A stretch of 64,000 nucleotides of DNA from Bacteroidota bacterium (GTDB lineage: Bacteria > Bacteroidota > Bacteroidia > B-17B0 > Aurantibacillaceae): contig JADJSH010000011.1 of the NCBI GenBank assembly GCA_016711805.1, positions 62,001 to 126,000 of the forward strand, given 5' to 3'. How positions within the stretch are numbered: position 1 is the stretch's first letter; every line of letters starts with the position of its first letter. The notes under the pieces are model-generated. The model saw only the letters and a list, made by a program, of their open reading frames with translations. It had not been told where the DNA came from and ran no database searches. Below, piece after piece: positions 1-8,618 of the stretch. The translations under genes were made by a program, and so were the position numbers.

Positions 1-1
1 A

Positions 2-1339
2 GTGGTTAGTGCATCAGCTTACTCGGTTTGTCCTGGTGGCGTATCAACATTATCAGTATCTGGCGCACAAAGTTATACTTGGAATGGACCAGGTGGAATG
101 ACTACTGGAAGTATTAGAAATGTTAGTCCAACTTCTACATCTACTTACGTGGTTGGAGGTACTGGTTTCACAGGTTGTATCTCTCAAACAAATATTGTTG
201 TTTATGTTACTGCTGCAATAACAGTTAGTGCAACTGCATCATCAAGCATATCTTGTTCTGGATCGCCAGTAATTATTACGGCATCTGGCGCAACAAGTTA
301 TACTTGGAACACGGGTGCAGTAAGTTCAACAATTTCGGTGTCTCCATTAACTCCAACTATTTATACTGTAACTGGAGCAAGTGGAAGTTGTTCAGGGACA
401 AAAACTATTTCGATTGGTGTAGCAACTAATCCTAATGTATTAGCGATAACTAATACGTCGTTATTGTGTTCAGGGCAATCAGCAAACTTAACAGCTTCTG
501 TCACACCATTTACACTGGGTATGACTTATACTTGGAGCACAGGTCAAACTATCACTAATATTAATGTTTCACCAATAACAACAACAACGTATACTGTAAT
601 TGGTAAAAATATGCAGGGATGTACAAATACAGTTTCAATAACACAATCCGTATCACCTCAATTTACACTTTCGGTAGCGGCATCATCTTTAGTTTCTTGT
701 TCTGGTTCTCCAGTAATTTTATCGGCATCAGGAGCAAGTACGTATACTTGGAATACAGGATCTAATTCAAATACAGTTTCTGTTTCTCCAACATCAAATA
801 CAACGTATTCAGTAAGTGGTACAAGTGGTGCGTGTTCAAATAGTCAAACTATTTCAGTAGATGCATCAACTAATCCATCCTTATCAGCAGTTACTAATAA
901 TACATTATTATGTATTTCACAGTCGGCTTTATTGACGGCAAATGGTGTAGGTGTGGTATCTTATTTATGGAATACAGGATCTGTTTCTGCAAATATTACT
1001 GTTACTCCTACAACTACAACAGTATATTCTGTTACTGGCACTAATGCTTTAGGTTGTTCTACAACCATTGCTATTACTCAGTCAGTTTCTACGTGTACTG
1101 AACTAAACGAAGGCGATAATACAAATACTTTATTTTCTGTATTTCCAAATCCAAACAATGGCGAGTTTACAATTACTACAACAAAGGGTACTTATACTGT
1201 TGTAAATACAATGGGTGCAATTTTAAAAACTATTGAAGTAGAGAATGATAAAGAAGTAATTGATGTAAAAGAATTGTCACAAGGAATTTATTACATCATT
1301 GGTAAAACAGCAAAAGCAAAAATAATTATCACAAAATAA
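2..1339 (+). CDS. 3' part of a T9SS-secreted repeat adhesin
   Basis: The reading frame is open from the first bases, so the N-terminus lies outside the window. The visible 445 residues are rich in Ser, Thr and Val. They contain two copies of a roughly 140-residue unit (about residues 72-215 and 220-360). Each unit is built of two Ig/PKD-like subrepeats with the pattern CSGSPVIITASGA...YTWNTG...SVSP.T.TTYTVTG and paired cysteines. Residues 378-445 (FSVFPNPNNGEFTI ... LSQGIYYI) match a type A T9SS sorting domain, which directs export and anchoring at the outer membrane. Such proteins are usually large surface adhesins or gliding-type proteins; the ligand cannot be told. The apparent GTG at position 2 is not the true start. 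Confidence 0.88.
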   Translation: MVSASAYSVCPGGVSTLSVSGAQSYTWNGPGGMTTGSIRNVSPTSTSTYVVGGTGFTGCISQTNIVVYVTAAITVSATASSSISCSGSPVIITASGATSYTWNTGAVSSTISVSPLTPTIYTVTGASGSCSGTKTISIGVATNPNVLAITNTSLLCSGQSANLTASVTPFTLGMTYTWSTGQTITNINVSPITTTTYTVIGKNMQGCTNTVSITQSVSPQFTLSVAASSLVSCSGSPVILSASGASTYTWNTGSNSNTVSVSPTSNTTYSVSGTSGACSNSQTISVDASTNPSLSAVTNNTLLCISQSALLTANGVGVVSYLWNTGSVSANITVTPTTTTVYSVTGTNALGCSTTIAITQSVSTCTELNEGDNTNTLFSVFPNPNNGEFTITTTKGTYTVVNTMGAILKTIEVENDKEVIDVKELSQGIYYIIGKTAKAKIIITK

Positions 1340-1380
1340 AAATTGAATCACGCGGTTGAATGATATAGATCTGTGATTCA

Positions 1381-1418
1381 TAAAAGATAAAGGCAACTTA
1401 GGTTGCTTTTATCTTTTA
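1381..1418 (+). terminator. Intrinsic terminator after the adhesin gene
   Basis: A near-perfect 17-base-pair stem with a three-base loop (left arm ending AAAGGCAAC, right arm starting GGTTGC) lies about 40 bases after the adhesin stop. The AT-rich flanks give a T-rich right arm. It fits a factor-independent terminator. Confidence 0.75.
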
Positions 1419-1452
1419 TATAAGAGTATAAATTAATTTTAAAAGTAGAAAA

Positions 1453-1542
1453 ATGGATACATCTTCCTATATGATTATTGTGATTTGCTCAGTAACGATA
1501 CCTGTAATAGTAGTTTTAGTTAGCAAAAATAAAAAGAAATAA
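1453..1542 (+). CDS. Candidate 29-residue single-pass membrane peptide
   Basis: ATG-to-TAA frame encoding 29 residues: a polar N-terminus (MDTSSY), one strongly hydrophobic stretch of about 18 residues, and a lysine-rich tail (SKNKKK). This fits one transmembrane helix with the C-terminus in the cytoplasm under the positive-inside rule. It sits between the terminator of the adhesin gene and the convergent ybaB gene. No family is recognised. Reality as a gene is uncertain because it is so short and no clear TAnnTTTG element precedes it. Confidence 0.4.
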   Translation: MDTSSYMIIVICSVTIPVIVVLVSKNKKK

Positions 1543-1548
1543 ATTTAG

Positions 1549-1854
1549 TTACATGCCCGGTAACATCCCACTGGCTACAGATTTCATTTCATTATCATTT
1601 AATTCGTTGGCTTTTAGTAAAGCTTTGTTTAATGTAACCGTTAGTTGTTCTTCTAGTTCTTCTTTATCTCCATGTTGTAATCCTGGAGCAATAATTAAAG
1701 ATTTTATTTCTCTGTTGCCTGTAATGGTAATTTTAATATCACCACCAGCGCCTTCCACATTAATAATCGTTGAATCTAATTTTAATTTAATTTCATCGGC
1801 TTTTTGCTTCATTTCTTGAAGCTTGCCCATCATGTCTCCTAGTTTTCCGAACAT
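1549..1854 (-). CDS. YbaB/EbfC-family nucleoid-associated protein
   Basis: A 101-residue protein, the usual YbaB length. It starts MFGKLGDMMGKLQEMKQKAD, the amphipathic helix that drives dimerisation, and has the central VEGAGGDIKITITGNREIKSL strand region typical of the family. YbaB proteins bind DNA without strong specificity as small pincer-like dimers and help organise the nucleoid. Elsewhere ybaB often lies beside dnaX/recR, which are not seen here. It is convergent with the small peptide frame just upstream on the plus strand. Confidence 0.93.
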   Translation of the reverse strand: MFGKLGDMMGKLQEMKQKADEIKLKLDSTIINVEGAGGDIKITITGNREIKSLIIAPGLQHGDKEELEEQLTVTLNKALLKANELNDNEMKSVASGMLPGM

Positions 1855-1950
1855 CGTTTTTTATTTAAAGTTATAAAATTATTTTCTTATTTACTTTTTT
1901 CCTTGATAAAAAAAAGTAATAAAAATGACGATTGTACTTAATTAGAGCTT

Positions 1951-2048
1951 GTGTGAGGGATGCAAGCGAAAATCCTTTTATGTAACAAAGTGAAATAAAA
2001 GATTGAAGCGACAGCCCGACCCCGCTGCCTCTTTGCGGCGGCACGCCC
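1951..2048 (+). repeat. Intergenic repeat family A, copy 1
   Basis: A roughly 98-base element between ybaB and the methyltransferase gene. It starts GTGAGGGATGCAAGCGAAAA, continues through AAAGATTGAAGCGACAGCCCG and ends in a G+C-rich hairpin-like stretch (GCGGCGGCACGCCC). The same element occurs at 4088-4173, and in inverted orientation at 3942-4037. It is non-coding and much richer in G+C than its surroundings. Confidence 0.8.
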
Positions 2049-2050
2049 AA

Positions 2051-3409
2051 TTATTTTAAAATCCTAAACTCATTTGGTAAATAATTGTTTAGTCGATTAC
2101 CTAAGTGCTTTATCCAGCCAATGCCAAAGCCCTTATGACTCATTAAATTCCAGCTTTTGTTTCCGTCAATTGTTTGTAATTCTTTTTTTAGAAATTGGAT
2201 GGATTGTTCTTGAGTGCAATCTATTGTTTGAATGGTTTCAGATTTATGAATGCTCCATGCTAAATCATGATGAGGTATCACTTCGTTTTTAATTAAACTG
2301 CCAATAGTTGTGCCTACTTTTTTGTAATATAAATTAGAAAATTTATTAATGAAATCCAGTGTAATTTGATTCGTTAACAAATAATCATCTTTAAATTTTG
2401 TAATTTGATGGGAGTCTAAATTTTTGATCCAATTGGAAAACAATTCTTTTTCTTTAGGTTTAATAATCGAAAATGCTTCATATTTTGATTTTCGCACTTG
2501 ATGATGACTGTCTATTGCGCCAGGTTTTTTAAATACAGCGCAGAAAAAACCTTCCGATTGTGTTTTGTCGGGATAAAAACGATAGCCAAAAGCTTTTTGT
2601 TTTTCGCTAGTCGTTTCAACAATTCCCCATTTTTTTTCAGTAGGAATTTGTACGCTTATTAATCCAAATTCATTGATTAACCAATCGGCAATTTCTTCAT
2701 TTTCAGATTTTGAGTAAGAGCAAGTAGAGTAAACTAATGATCCTCCTTGTTTTAAAGTTCCTATAATATCAGATAAAATTCGTTTTTGACGTTGGTTACA
2801 TAAGTTCACATTATCTAAACTCCATTCATCAACAGCATCATGTTGTTTTCTAAATAACCCTGAACCACTGCAAGGCGCATCCACCAAAATGATATCAAAT
2901 ACATCGTTGATGTCGGAGTAGGAACTAGGATCATTGTTAGTCACTACAACATTGCAAGTTCCCCATTTGCTGAGGTTTTGAGCTAATACGTCTGAGCGTT
3001 GTTTAGTAATTTCGTTAGCTACTAAAGTACTTTCACTATTTAATAATGAATTTAATAAAGTGCTTTTTCCGCCTGGCGAAGCACATACGTCAAATGCTAA
3101 TAATGTTTGATTAAAATCGACACATGATTTTAAGGCATGTTCAATAAACATAGAACCTGCTTCTTGCACATAATAACAACCAGCTTGGAATAGAACATCA
3201 TACGTAAAATTTGGACGTTCATTCAAATAAAAGCCTTTTTCGTTCCATGGAATTGGATGATCTAATTTAAAATTTAGTTCAGTACGTTTAAAAGGATTGA
3301 TTCTAATACTTGTAGGCGATACTGTTTGATGAGCATCGATAAATGCTTGCTCATTAAAGCCTTCGCAACTTGAAATAGAGTTTATAAATTCGGTAGGTAA
3401 TTGTAACAT
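2051..3409 (-). CDS. RsmB/NOP-family rRNA cytosine-C5 methyltransferase (RsmF-like)
   Basis: A 452-residue S-adenosylmethionine-dependent RNA methyltransferase. The SAM-binding motif DVCASPGGKST is at 107-117. Motif IV with PCSGSG is at 179-184 (Cys180, product release) and the motif VI catalytic cysteine is in STCSYS (Cys230). The C-terminal region ending GIGWIKHLGNRLNN resembles the extra RNA-binding domain of RsmF-type enzymes, which modify 16S rRNA. The exact target cytosine cannot be read from sequence. It is divergent from recX, with only about 38 bases between the start codons, so the two promoters must overlap. Confidence 0.9.
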   Translation of the reverse strand: MLQLPTEFINSISSCEGFNEQAFIDAHQTVSPTSIRINPFKRTELNFKLDHPIPWNEKGFYLNERPNFTYDVLFQAGCYYVQEAGSMFIEHALKSCVDFNQTLLAFDVCASPGGKSTLLNSLLNSESTLVANEITKQRSDVLAQNLSKWGTCNVVVTNNDPSSYSDINDVFDIILVDAPCSGSGLFRKQHDAVDEWSLDNVNLCNQRQKRILSDIIGTLKQGGSLVYSTCSYSKSENEEIADWLINEFGLISVQIPTEKKWGIVETTSEKQKAFGYRFYPDKTQSEGFFCAVFKKPGAIDSHHQVRKSKYEAFSIIKPKEKELFSNWIKNLDSHQITKFKDDYLLTNQITLDFINKFSNLYYKKVGTTIGSLIKNEVIPHHDLAWSIHKSETIQTIDCTQEQSIQFLKKELQTIDGNKSWNLMSHKGFGIGWIKHLGNRLNNYLPNEFRILK

Positions 3410-3411
3410 AA

Positions 3412-3444
3412 TTGTGAATCAAATATAAAGAAATATTACTTTTG
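3412..3444 (+). promoter_or_regulatory. Bacteroidota-type promoter of recX
   Basis: A perfect -7 element TACTTTTG (3437-3444) matches TAnnTTTG. A TTG (3412-3414) lies 22 bases upstream, within the usual -33 spacing. The predicted transcript start falls at about 3449-3451, at the recX start codon, so the mRNA is probably leaderless. Confidence 0.6.
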
Positions 3445-3447
3445 TTT

Positions 3448-3936
3448 GTGTTTGAAAAGAAAGCTCCTATAAAAATAACAGATCCACATTTAGCGTTGGT
3501 TAAAATGCAAAGTTGGTGTGCCTACCAAGAGCGTTCTCAGCAAGACGCGCGTGATAAGTTGTATGAATTAGGTATGTGGTCAGAAGCCGTTGAAAACATC
3601 ATCGTTCAATTGATACAAGATAATTTTTTAAATGAAGAGCGTTTTGCGATGTCTTTTGCTCGCGGTAAGTTTAGCATTAAAAAATGGGGACGAATTAAAA
3701 TTAAACAAGAGTTAAAGCAAAAACGGGTGAGCGAGTATTGTCTTAAGAAAGCATTACAACAAATAGATGAAACGGAATACATCGAAACTCTTAAAAAAAT
3801 AATAGAGAGTAAACGTAAGCTCATTAAAGAACCAAACAAGATAAAATTGCAATACAAATTAATGAACTACGCTTTATCTAAAGGCTACGAAAAAGATTTA
3901 GTGTTTGATTTGTTGAATAGTAAAGAAGTAGATTAG
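3448..3936 (+). CDS. recX: RecX, regulator of RecA
   Basis: About 162 residues with the RecX three-helix repeats, including the Bacteroidota signature MQSWCAYQERSQQDARDKL, then FLNEERFAMSFARGKFSIKKWGRIKIKQEL. RecX binds RecA filaments and limits RecA recombinase activity. I chose the GTG at 3448. The other near-cognate start, TTG at 3442, is part of the -7 promoter element and would probably not be transcribed. The first in-frame ATG lies inside the first conserved helix, so it is too late. Family assignment is firm; the exact start is inferred. Confidence 0.88.
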   Translation: MFEKKAPIKITDPHLALVKMQSWCAYQERSQQDARDKLYELGMWSEAVENIIVQLIQDNFLNEERFAMSFARGKFSIKKWGRIKIKQELKQKRVSEYCLKKALQQIDETEYIETLKKIIESKRKLIKEPNKIKLQYKLMNYALSKGYEKDLVFDLLNSKEVD

Positions 3937-3941
3937 GTTTT

Positions 3942-4037
3942 GGGCGCGTCCCTGCGGGTCGGGCTTTCGGCACTCGCTTTTTTATTTGCTCTGCGAACAA
4001 ATAAAAAGAGCTCAAACAATGCCTCTATCCCTCACGC
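3942..4037 (-). repeat. Intergenic repeat family A, inverted copy
   Basis: Read on the minus strand this matches the copies at 1951 and 4088. On the plus strand it begins GCGCGTCCCTGCGGGTCGGG and ends TATCCCTCACGC. It and the next copy form a divergent pair around about 50 bases of spacer. A 70-residue reading frame across this stretch is a by-product of the repeat. Confidence 0.75.
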
Positions 4038-4087
4038 AATTTACGTTTCAAAATTCGGAGTTTACATTTCTGTTTTGGAGCTATTAA

Positions 4088-4173
4088 GCGTGAGGGATGC
4101 AAACGAAAATCCTTTTTTATGGAACAAAAAGATTGAAGTGACAGCCCGCTGAGGCTACCGCCTCACACGCCGC
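4088..4173 (+). repeat. Intergenic repeat family A, direct copy 2
   Basis: Starts GCGTGAGGGATGCAAACGAA, passes through AAAGATTGAAGTGACAGCCC and ends CCTCACACGCCGC. It aligns with the copy at 1951-2048 at most positions and is the partner of the inverted copy at 3942-4037. Confidence 0.8.
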
Positions 4174-4203
4174 AAAAATTAAACTAAAACTTAATTTTAT
4201 AAT

Positions 4204-5688
4204 TTATTCAATCACAAACTTTTTATAGAAAATTCCTATTTCGTTTTCTAGTTTTATGATATATAAACCCTGACTTAAATTAGATACGTTAATATTATTT
4301 TCTCCTTCTATGATTTTTTGAGTGTGAACAGTAACGCCTTTTGTATCTATAACATAAAGAGTTGAATTTTCATTATGTTTTAGGTTAAACAATCCCTTAT
4401 TAGGATTAGGATAAATAGTAAACTCTTCTAATTTAGTGTTTGATAATTGACTAACGCCAGTTACTGTGGTATGACAAAAAACATAATTCATGGTATCAAT
4501 TAATGGTGTGCTTGCCACAATACCTGATCCTGGAGTAGTTTCCAAATAGTCACCAGTTATTTCCCAAATAATAGTTCCTCGTGCATTATTATTTACAATG
4601 TATTCGGCTTTCATGCCAATAGATTGTTTATTGTCGTATGACACAAAAGTGCCAGCTGCTGAACCAGAAGATTTGCCCGTTAAATAAGGCACTTTGGCAA
4701 CGTTATCCCAATGATAATCAAACAAATTTAGTTTATCTACCACGTTATAGTATTGTGGAGTTCCAAGATCTAAAGAGAATGTTACAGCATCTTCTCCACA
4801 ATTAGTTGTTTGATGTAAGGTTGTTGCACCAGTTTGTGAACGCCCATAAAATGCGGTTCCAATATTTATTTTATTTGATGGTACATTATAGGTTGTTGTT
4901 AACATGTTAAATGAGCTGTGAATATTAAAGTTTGGATCTCCACTAGTTGGCGCGTATAAGGGCGAATTATGATTTGCTTTACAATCAAAAGCTCCAAAAA
5001 AATCGTAAGACATTAAATTAATCATATCTAAAATTGGAACGATATTGTTCCATTCGATGTCATCCGCTTTTGTTGGATCGGCACTAAAACAAGCCGATAA
5101 TTTATAGGTTTTGTTATATTGAATTCCTAAAGTTGTAATAGAATCTTTAATTTGTTGTAGTAATAAAGTAAAATTTTGTTTGTCATTCGCTGTTCCTGAA
5201 TGATCAGCAAATCCAGGGTATTCCCAATCAATATCAATGCCATCAAAATTGTAAAATTTCAAAAGTCTGTTACATTCAGACGCGAACAAGGCTCTTTTAC
5301 TTGAGCTTGCTGCTATAGTAGGAAAGTTATCTGATAAGGTCCAACCACCAATTGACACCATGACTTTTGTCCCCGCATTATGAGCTAAATCAATGATTGA
5401 AGTATTTGGATAATAAGTAGGAGGTGTAGTTGACCAATTTATCTGTCCTTGTAATAAATTTTCGTCCGCCCACGTGTCGGTATTAGAAATTAAACCACTT
5501 GCTTCGGGTTTAAAAAAAGAATAGTTGATAATGGTATATTTTGAATACGCGATGGTTGACGGCTTTACTAATTTTGCTCTATCGTACCATTGCCAGTTAG
5601 GATAGTAGCCAATAACTTCTTTACAAGTTTGTGATAAAAGAGGTTTTAAAGACAGTGTAATTAAAAATAGTAGTACAATTTTTTTCAT
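4204..5688 (-). CDS. Secreted GH18 chitinase with T9SS sorting domain
   Basis: A 494-residue glycoside hydrolase family 18 protein. An N-terminal signal peptide (to about residue 19) is followed by the TIM-barrel. It contains the strand-3 SxGG motif (KVMVSIGGW, about 109-116) and the catalytic DxxDxDxE motif FDGIDIDWE, giving Glu156 as acid. Substrate-site aromatic residues follow (MSYDFFGAFD, YGRSQTG). The last 75 or so residues (IYPNPNKGLFNL ... LSQGLYIIKL) are a type A T9SS sorting domain. The enzyme should hydrolyse chitin or chito-oligosaccharides outside the cell. It stands alone, with a TAnnTTTG element about 40 bases upstream. Confidence 0.93.
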   Translation of the reverse strand: MKKIVLLFLITLSLKPLLSQTCKEVIGYYPNWQWYDRAKLVKPSTIAYSKYTIINYSFFKPEASGLISNTDTWADENLLQGQINWSTTPPTYYPNTSIIDLAHNAGTKVMVSIGGWTLSDNFPTIAASSSKRALFASECNRLLKFYNFDGIDIDWEYPGFADHSGTANDKQNFTLLLQQIKDSITTLGIQYNKTYKLSACFSADPTKADDIEWNNIVPILDMINLMSYDFFGAFDCKANHNSPLYAPTSGDPNFNIHSSFNMLTTTYNVPSNKINIGTAFYGRSQTGATTLHQTTNCGEDAVTFSLDLGTPQYYNVVDKLNLFDYHWDNVAKVPYLTGKSSGSAAGTFVSYDNKQSIGMKAEYIVNNNARGTIIWEITGDYLETTPGSGIVASTPLIDTMNYVFCHTTVTGVSQLSNTKLEEFTIYPNPNKGLFNLKHNENSTLYVIDTKGVTVHTQKIIEGENNINVSNLSQGLYIIKLENEIGIFYKKFVIE

Positions 5689-5724
5689 AGGTTTTTCAGA
5701 AAGTAGTTATAATTAATTTGAACA

Positions 5725-5732
5725 CAAACCTA
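5725..5732 (-). promoter_or_regulatory. Probable -7 element of the chitinase gene
   Basis: On the minus strand the sequence reads TAGGTTTG, a perfect TAnnTTTG. It would give a leader of roughly 30 bases before the chitinase ATG. No clear TTG was found at -33. Confidence 0.45.
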
Positions 5733-5893
5733 CTTACTAAAAAATTAAATTTAGCGTGTAATCTTTAAGATAATAAGTTTCCTAACTATTAGTTGGTATT
5801 GTTTAATGTTTTAGAATGCTTGATATTAAAGGGAAAAATGGATATAAGAGTTTTTAAACTTAGCTCATAGCAATACAATTGTTACCTAAAAAA

Positions 5894-7021
5894 TTACATA
5901 AACAATTCACTCGCTATTTTATCAGCGAGTAGTTTTCCTTTTTCGGTTAGTGTGTACGTTGCATCTTTCACTACAACCTGTTCTTGCTTAATATAATTGT
6001 CTACCTGATTTACAAAGGCTTTTACAAAGTCGTTGTTGAAGTTTGTTTTTAAGTAATTTAAGTCAATACCCCAAATGGTGCGTAAAGAAGTTAAAACATA
6101 TTCGTTAAATCGTTCTTTTTCTGTTAAGATTTCTTTTTCAAAGTAAGCTTCTGTTTTTTCTGAAACTTGTTTGATGTAAAGGTTATTGTTAGCAATGTTC
6201 CATTGTCTTGATGTTCCATCAAAGGAATGTGCCGAAGGTCCAAGGCCAAGGTAATGTTCGCCTTTCCAATAGTTGGAATTGTGAGTACTGAAAAAACCTT
6301 CTTTACCAAAATTGGAAATTTCGTAGTGAATAAAATTATTTTTCTCCAAACGATCAATCATTTCTAAAAACATCTCCGAACTTTTTTCATCGTCGATAGC
6401 AATTTCTTTTTTCAATTTAAAATCGTGTCCTAATTTTGTTTTTTCTTCAATGGTTAAATTGTAACTTGAAATATGTTTAACCTCCAGTGCTATGGCTTTA
6501 TCTAATGTTTTTTTCCAATTAGTGATGTTTGAAAATTTGGAACCGTAAATTAAATCAATGGTGATGTTTTCAAAACCTCTGTCTTGTGCTCGTTTCACAC
6601 TCGCTTCACTTTCTTTAGCTGTGTGTGCACGGTTCATCCAAATCAGTTCTTCTTCATCAAAACTTTGTAAGCCAATGCTTAATCGGTTAACTTCTAATCG
6701 TTTTAACTCTTTTAGTTTGTCATCCGATAAATCATCTGGATTACATTCGAAGGTTATTTCCGCATCTTTTGATACATTATAAAGTTTGTATATTTTCTCA
6801 AGAATTAAAAAACTTTCTTTTTCCGATAATAAACTTGGTGTTCCACCTCCAAAATAAATGGTTTTAATGTTTTTATCTTGTAGGTAGTTATTTCGTAAAT
6901 CAATTTCTGTTAATATACTTTTAACCAACGCTTCTTTATTTTGCAAAGAGGTTGAAAAATGAAAATCGCAGTAATGACAAGCCTTTTTACAAAAAGGAAT
7001 ATGAATGTATATTCCACTCAC
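5894..7021 (-). CDS. hemW: Radical SAM heme chaperone HemW
   Basis: 375 residues. The N-terminus YIHIPFCKKACHYCDFHF carries CxxxCxxC (Cys11, Cys15, Cys18) for the 4Fe-4S cluster plus the following Phe typical of HemW rather than coproporphyrinogen dehydrogenase HemN. Other family motifs are YFGGGTPSLL, ECNPDDL, RLSIGLQSF and LGLGPSAHSF. HemW inserts heme into respiratory enzymes and was long misnamed as a coproporphyrinogen oxidase. It is the last gene of a minus-strand run, three bases after the preceding gene, so it is probably co-transcribed. Confidence 0.93.
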   Translation of the reverse strand: MSGIYIHIPFCKKACHYCDFHFSTSLQNKEALVKSILTEIDLRNNYLQDKNIKTIYFGGGTPSLLSEKESFLILEKIYKLYNVSKDAEITFECNPDDLSDDKLKELKRLEVNRLSIGLQSFDEEELIWMNRAHTAKESEASVKRAQDRGFENITIDLIYGSKFSNITNWKKTLDKAIALEVKHISSYNLTIEEKTKLGHDFKLKKEIAIDDEKSSEMFLEMIDRLEKNNFIHYEISNFGKEGFFSTHNSNYWKGEHYLGLGPSAHSFDGTSRQWNIANNNLYIKQVSEKTEAYFEKEILTEKERFNEYVLTSLRTIWGIDLNYLKTNFNNDFVKAFVNQVDNYIKQEQVVVKDATYTLTEKGKLLADKIASELFM

Positions 7022-7024
7022 AAT

Positions 7025-7675
7025 TTAAAGTTTAACAGGAATTTTATAATAACTAATCAATTCAGCGATTAATAGTCTCACATGTTCAAAGTCATTTGAG
7101 TTGTCGAAAGTTACTTTTAACTTTTCGGTGTATTGTTTACGCTGGTTAGTTAAGTATTGAGAAGTAAAATAATAGGCGTCAATAGTTAAATCATTTTCTT
7201 TAACAACAATTTGATCGGAAGTTATTTTTTTGTAGCGCTTGTAAGTAGAAATTACTTTATCATATTGCTCTAAACTAAAGTAACCCATAATTAAAGCAAC
7301 AAACATCCCATCTAAAAATTTTTGAAATGGTATTTGTTGGTATGAAACCAAGGTGTCTTCTAAAATTTTAACGGATTTATTTTTATCAGAAGTATCTCCT
7401 GTTAGTAAAACTGCCGAATAAAAACATTTTAAGTTGATCAGCTTAATAATATATTCCCCATCATCCCAAATATTTTTAGCTAATTCAGATTCTAGTTTTT
7501 GTTTAAGAAACTGTATGTTTTCTTTTATATCTGAGGGTAAAGTTTTGTGATAATCATCTCTAAATATAAATGCGTACGAACTTAAATAATGACTTGCTTG
7601 TACCGAAAACGAAAATATTTCTGGGATATTAATGTAGCTTTTCCAAAATTTTAAAAAAGAACTAATGCCGTTCAT
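7025..7675 (-). CDS. Hypothetical helical protein, second half of a pair
   Basis: 216 residues, mostly alpha-helical by composition, without a signal peptide, clear membrane segment or recognised motif. Its ATG overlaps the stop of the upstream gene by four bases (ATGA), so the two are translationally coupled. The overlap sits on a run of six A. One extra A would join both frames into a single protein of about 500 residues, so this may be the C-terminal part of one gene. It is followed closely by hemW. Confidence 0.7.
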   Translation of the reverse strand: MNGISSFLKFWKSYINIPEIFSFSVQASHYLSSYAFIFRDDYHKTLPSDIKENIQFLKQKLESELAKNIWDDGEYIIKLINLKCFYSAVLLTGDTSDKNKSVKILEDTLVSYQQIPFQKFLDGMFVALIMGYFSLEQYDKVISTYKRYKKITSDQIVVKENDLTIDAYYFTSQYLTNQRKQYTEKLKVTFDNSNDFEHVRLLIAELISYYKIPVKL

Positions 7676-8520
7676 TTTTTAACTTCTTGTAGCATGGATT
7701 CTGTATTGTTATTGTTTACGTCTAATTGTAAACGTAATCCCAAAATTTTGAAATACATGTCATCCAAATAATGAAAGCACACATGAGCACTATTTAAAAA
7801 GTCTCGTTCTAAATCATCTAATTCTTTAATCGTTTCTTGTCTGAAAAAATCAGGGTGACTTAAAAAACTTAACTCATAGTATTTTCCAAATCGTGCTAAT
7901 ATATTGATAGAGTTAGAGGGATGTTTAGTATATTGATTAAAGAATGCTAAGTCTTTATTAGCTTGAGCTTTCGATATATTTTCTTTTCCTTTAAAAAATA
8001 AATTTTCGCGTAAGTATAAATAGATAGCGTTTTTGATTTGCTCTAATTCTATGTATTCTTTTACTTTTTTATGAAATTTATTAGCATCTTTTGACTCTGT
8101 AATAAAACATTGTTGAGCAAAAAACTTAGTAACTTCTATAAGCGTTGTGTAATCTTCAATTTTTTCTGCAACATCAGATAACCATTCGGCAATATCATTT
8201 GCTTTTTGTTTTTCTCCTTTACTTAGCAATTCTTCAATGGTTTGAAGATTGTGTTTTAAATAATTGGGATAATTTCTACTTAAAAAACCACTTAATTTAA
8301 AAGTATGATGTGTTAATTGTAAAAATTTCTTTTTTGTTTTTTCTTGTGAGTCCCCATAAGTTTGTTTACATAACTCATCCGATTCATGAGGTGTTTTAGC
8401 ATGACGAATGGTGGTGACTAATTTGTAAGGTAAATCAGCATTTGTATTTAATAAATAATCAGAAAATTCTTTAAAGTGAAATTCGGATAGTAAAAGAATT
8501 TGTTTTTGAATACTAATCAT
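7672..8520 (-). CDS. Hypothetical helical protein, first half of a pair
   Basis: 282 residues rich in Lys, Glu, Leu and Phe, predicted largely alpha-helical, possibly TPR-like, with no recognised family motif. There is no signal peptide. It ends EVKK and its TGA overlaps the next start codon. The pair followed by hemW forms a probable three-gene transcription unit. Function unknown. Confidence 0.72.
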   Translation of the reverse strand: MISIQKQILLLSEFHFKEFSDYLLNTNADLPYKLVTTIRHAKTPHESDELCKQTYGDSQEKTKKKFLQLTHHTFKLSGFLSRNYPNYLKHNLQTIEELLSKGEKQKANDIAEWLSDVAEKIEDYTTLIEVTKFFAQQCFITESKDANKFHKKVKEYIELEQIKNAIYLYLRENLFFKGKENISKAQANKDLAFFNQYTKHPSNSINILARFGKYYELSFLSHPDFFRQETIKELDDLERDFLNSAHVCFHYLDDMYFKILGLRLQLDVNNNNTESMLQEVKK

Positions 8521-8618
8521 GGCGTCGTTATGTTGGACAAAGATTTTTCTTAAACCTATAAATAATGTTTTATTAATACAAACTTAATCTACAAAAATCT
8601 AAATACATTCGATGAATT

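Noticed and set aside
3940..4152. 70-residue frame on the plus strand
   Set aside because: It lies within two inverted copies of intergenic repeat A; codons follow the repeat and no start signal is present.
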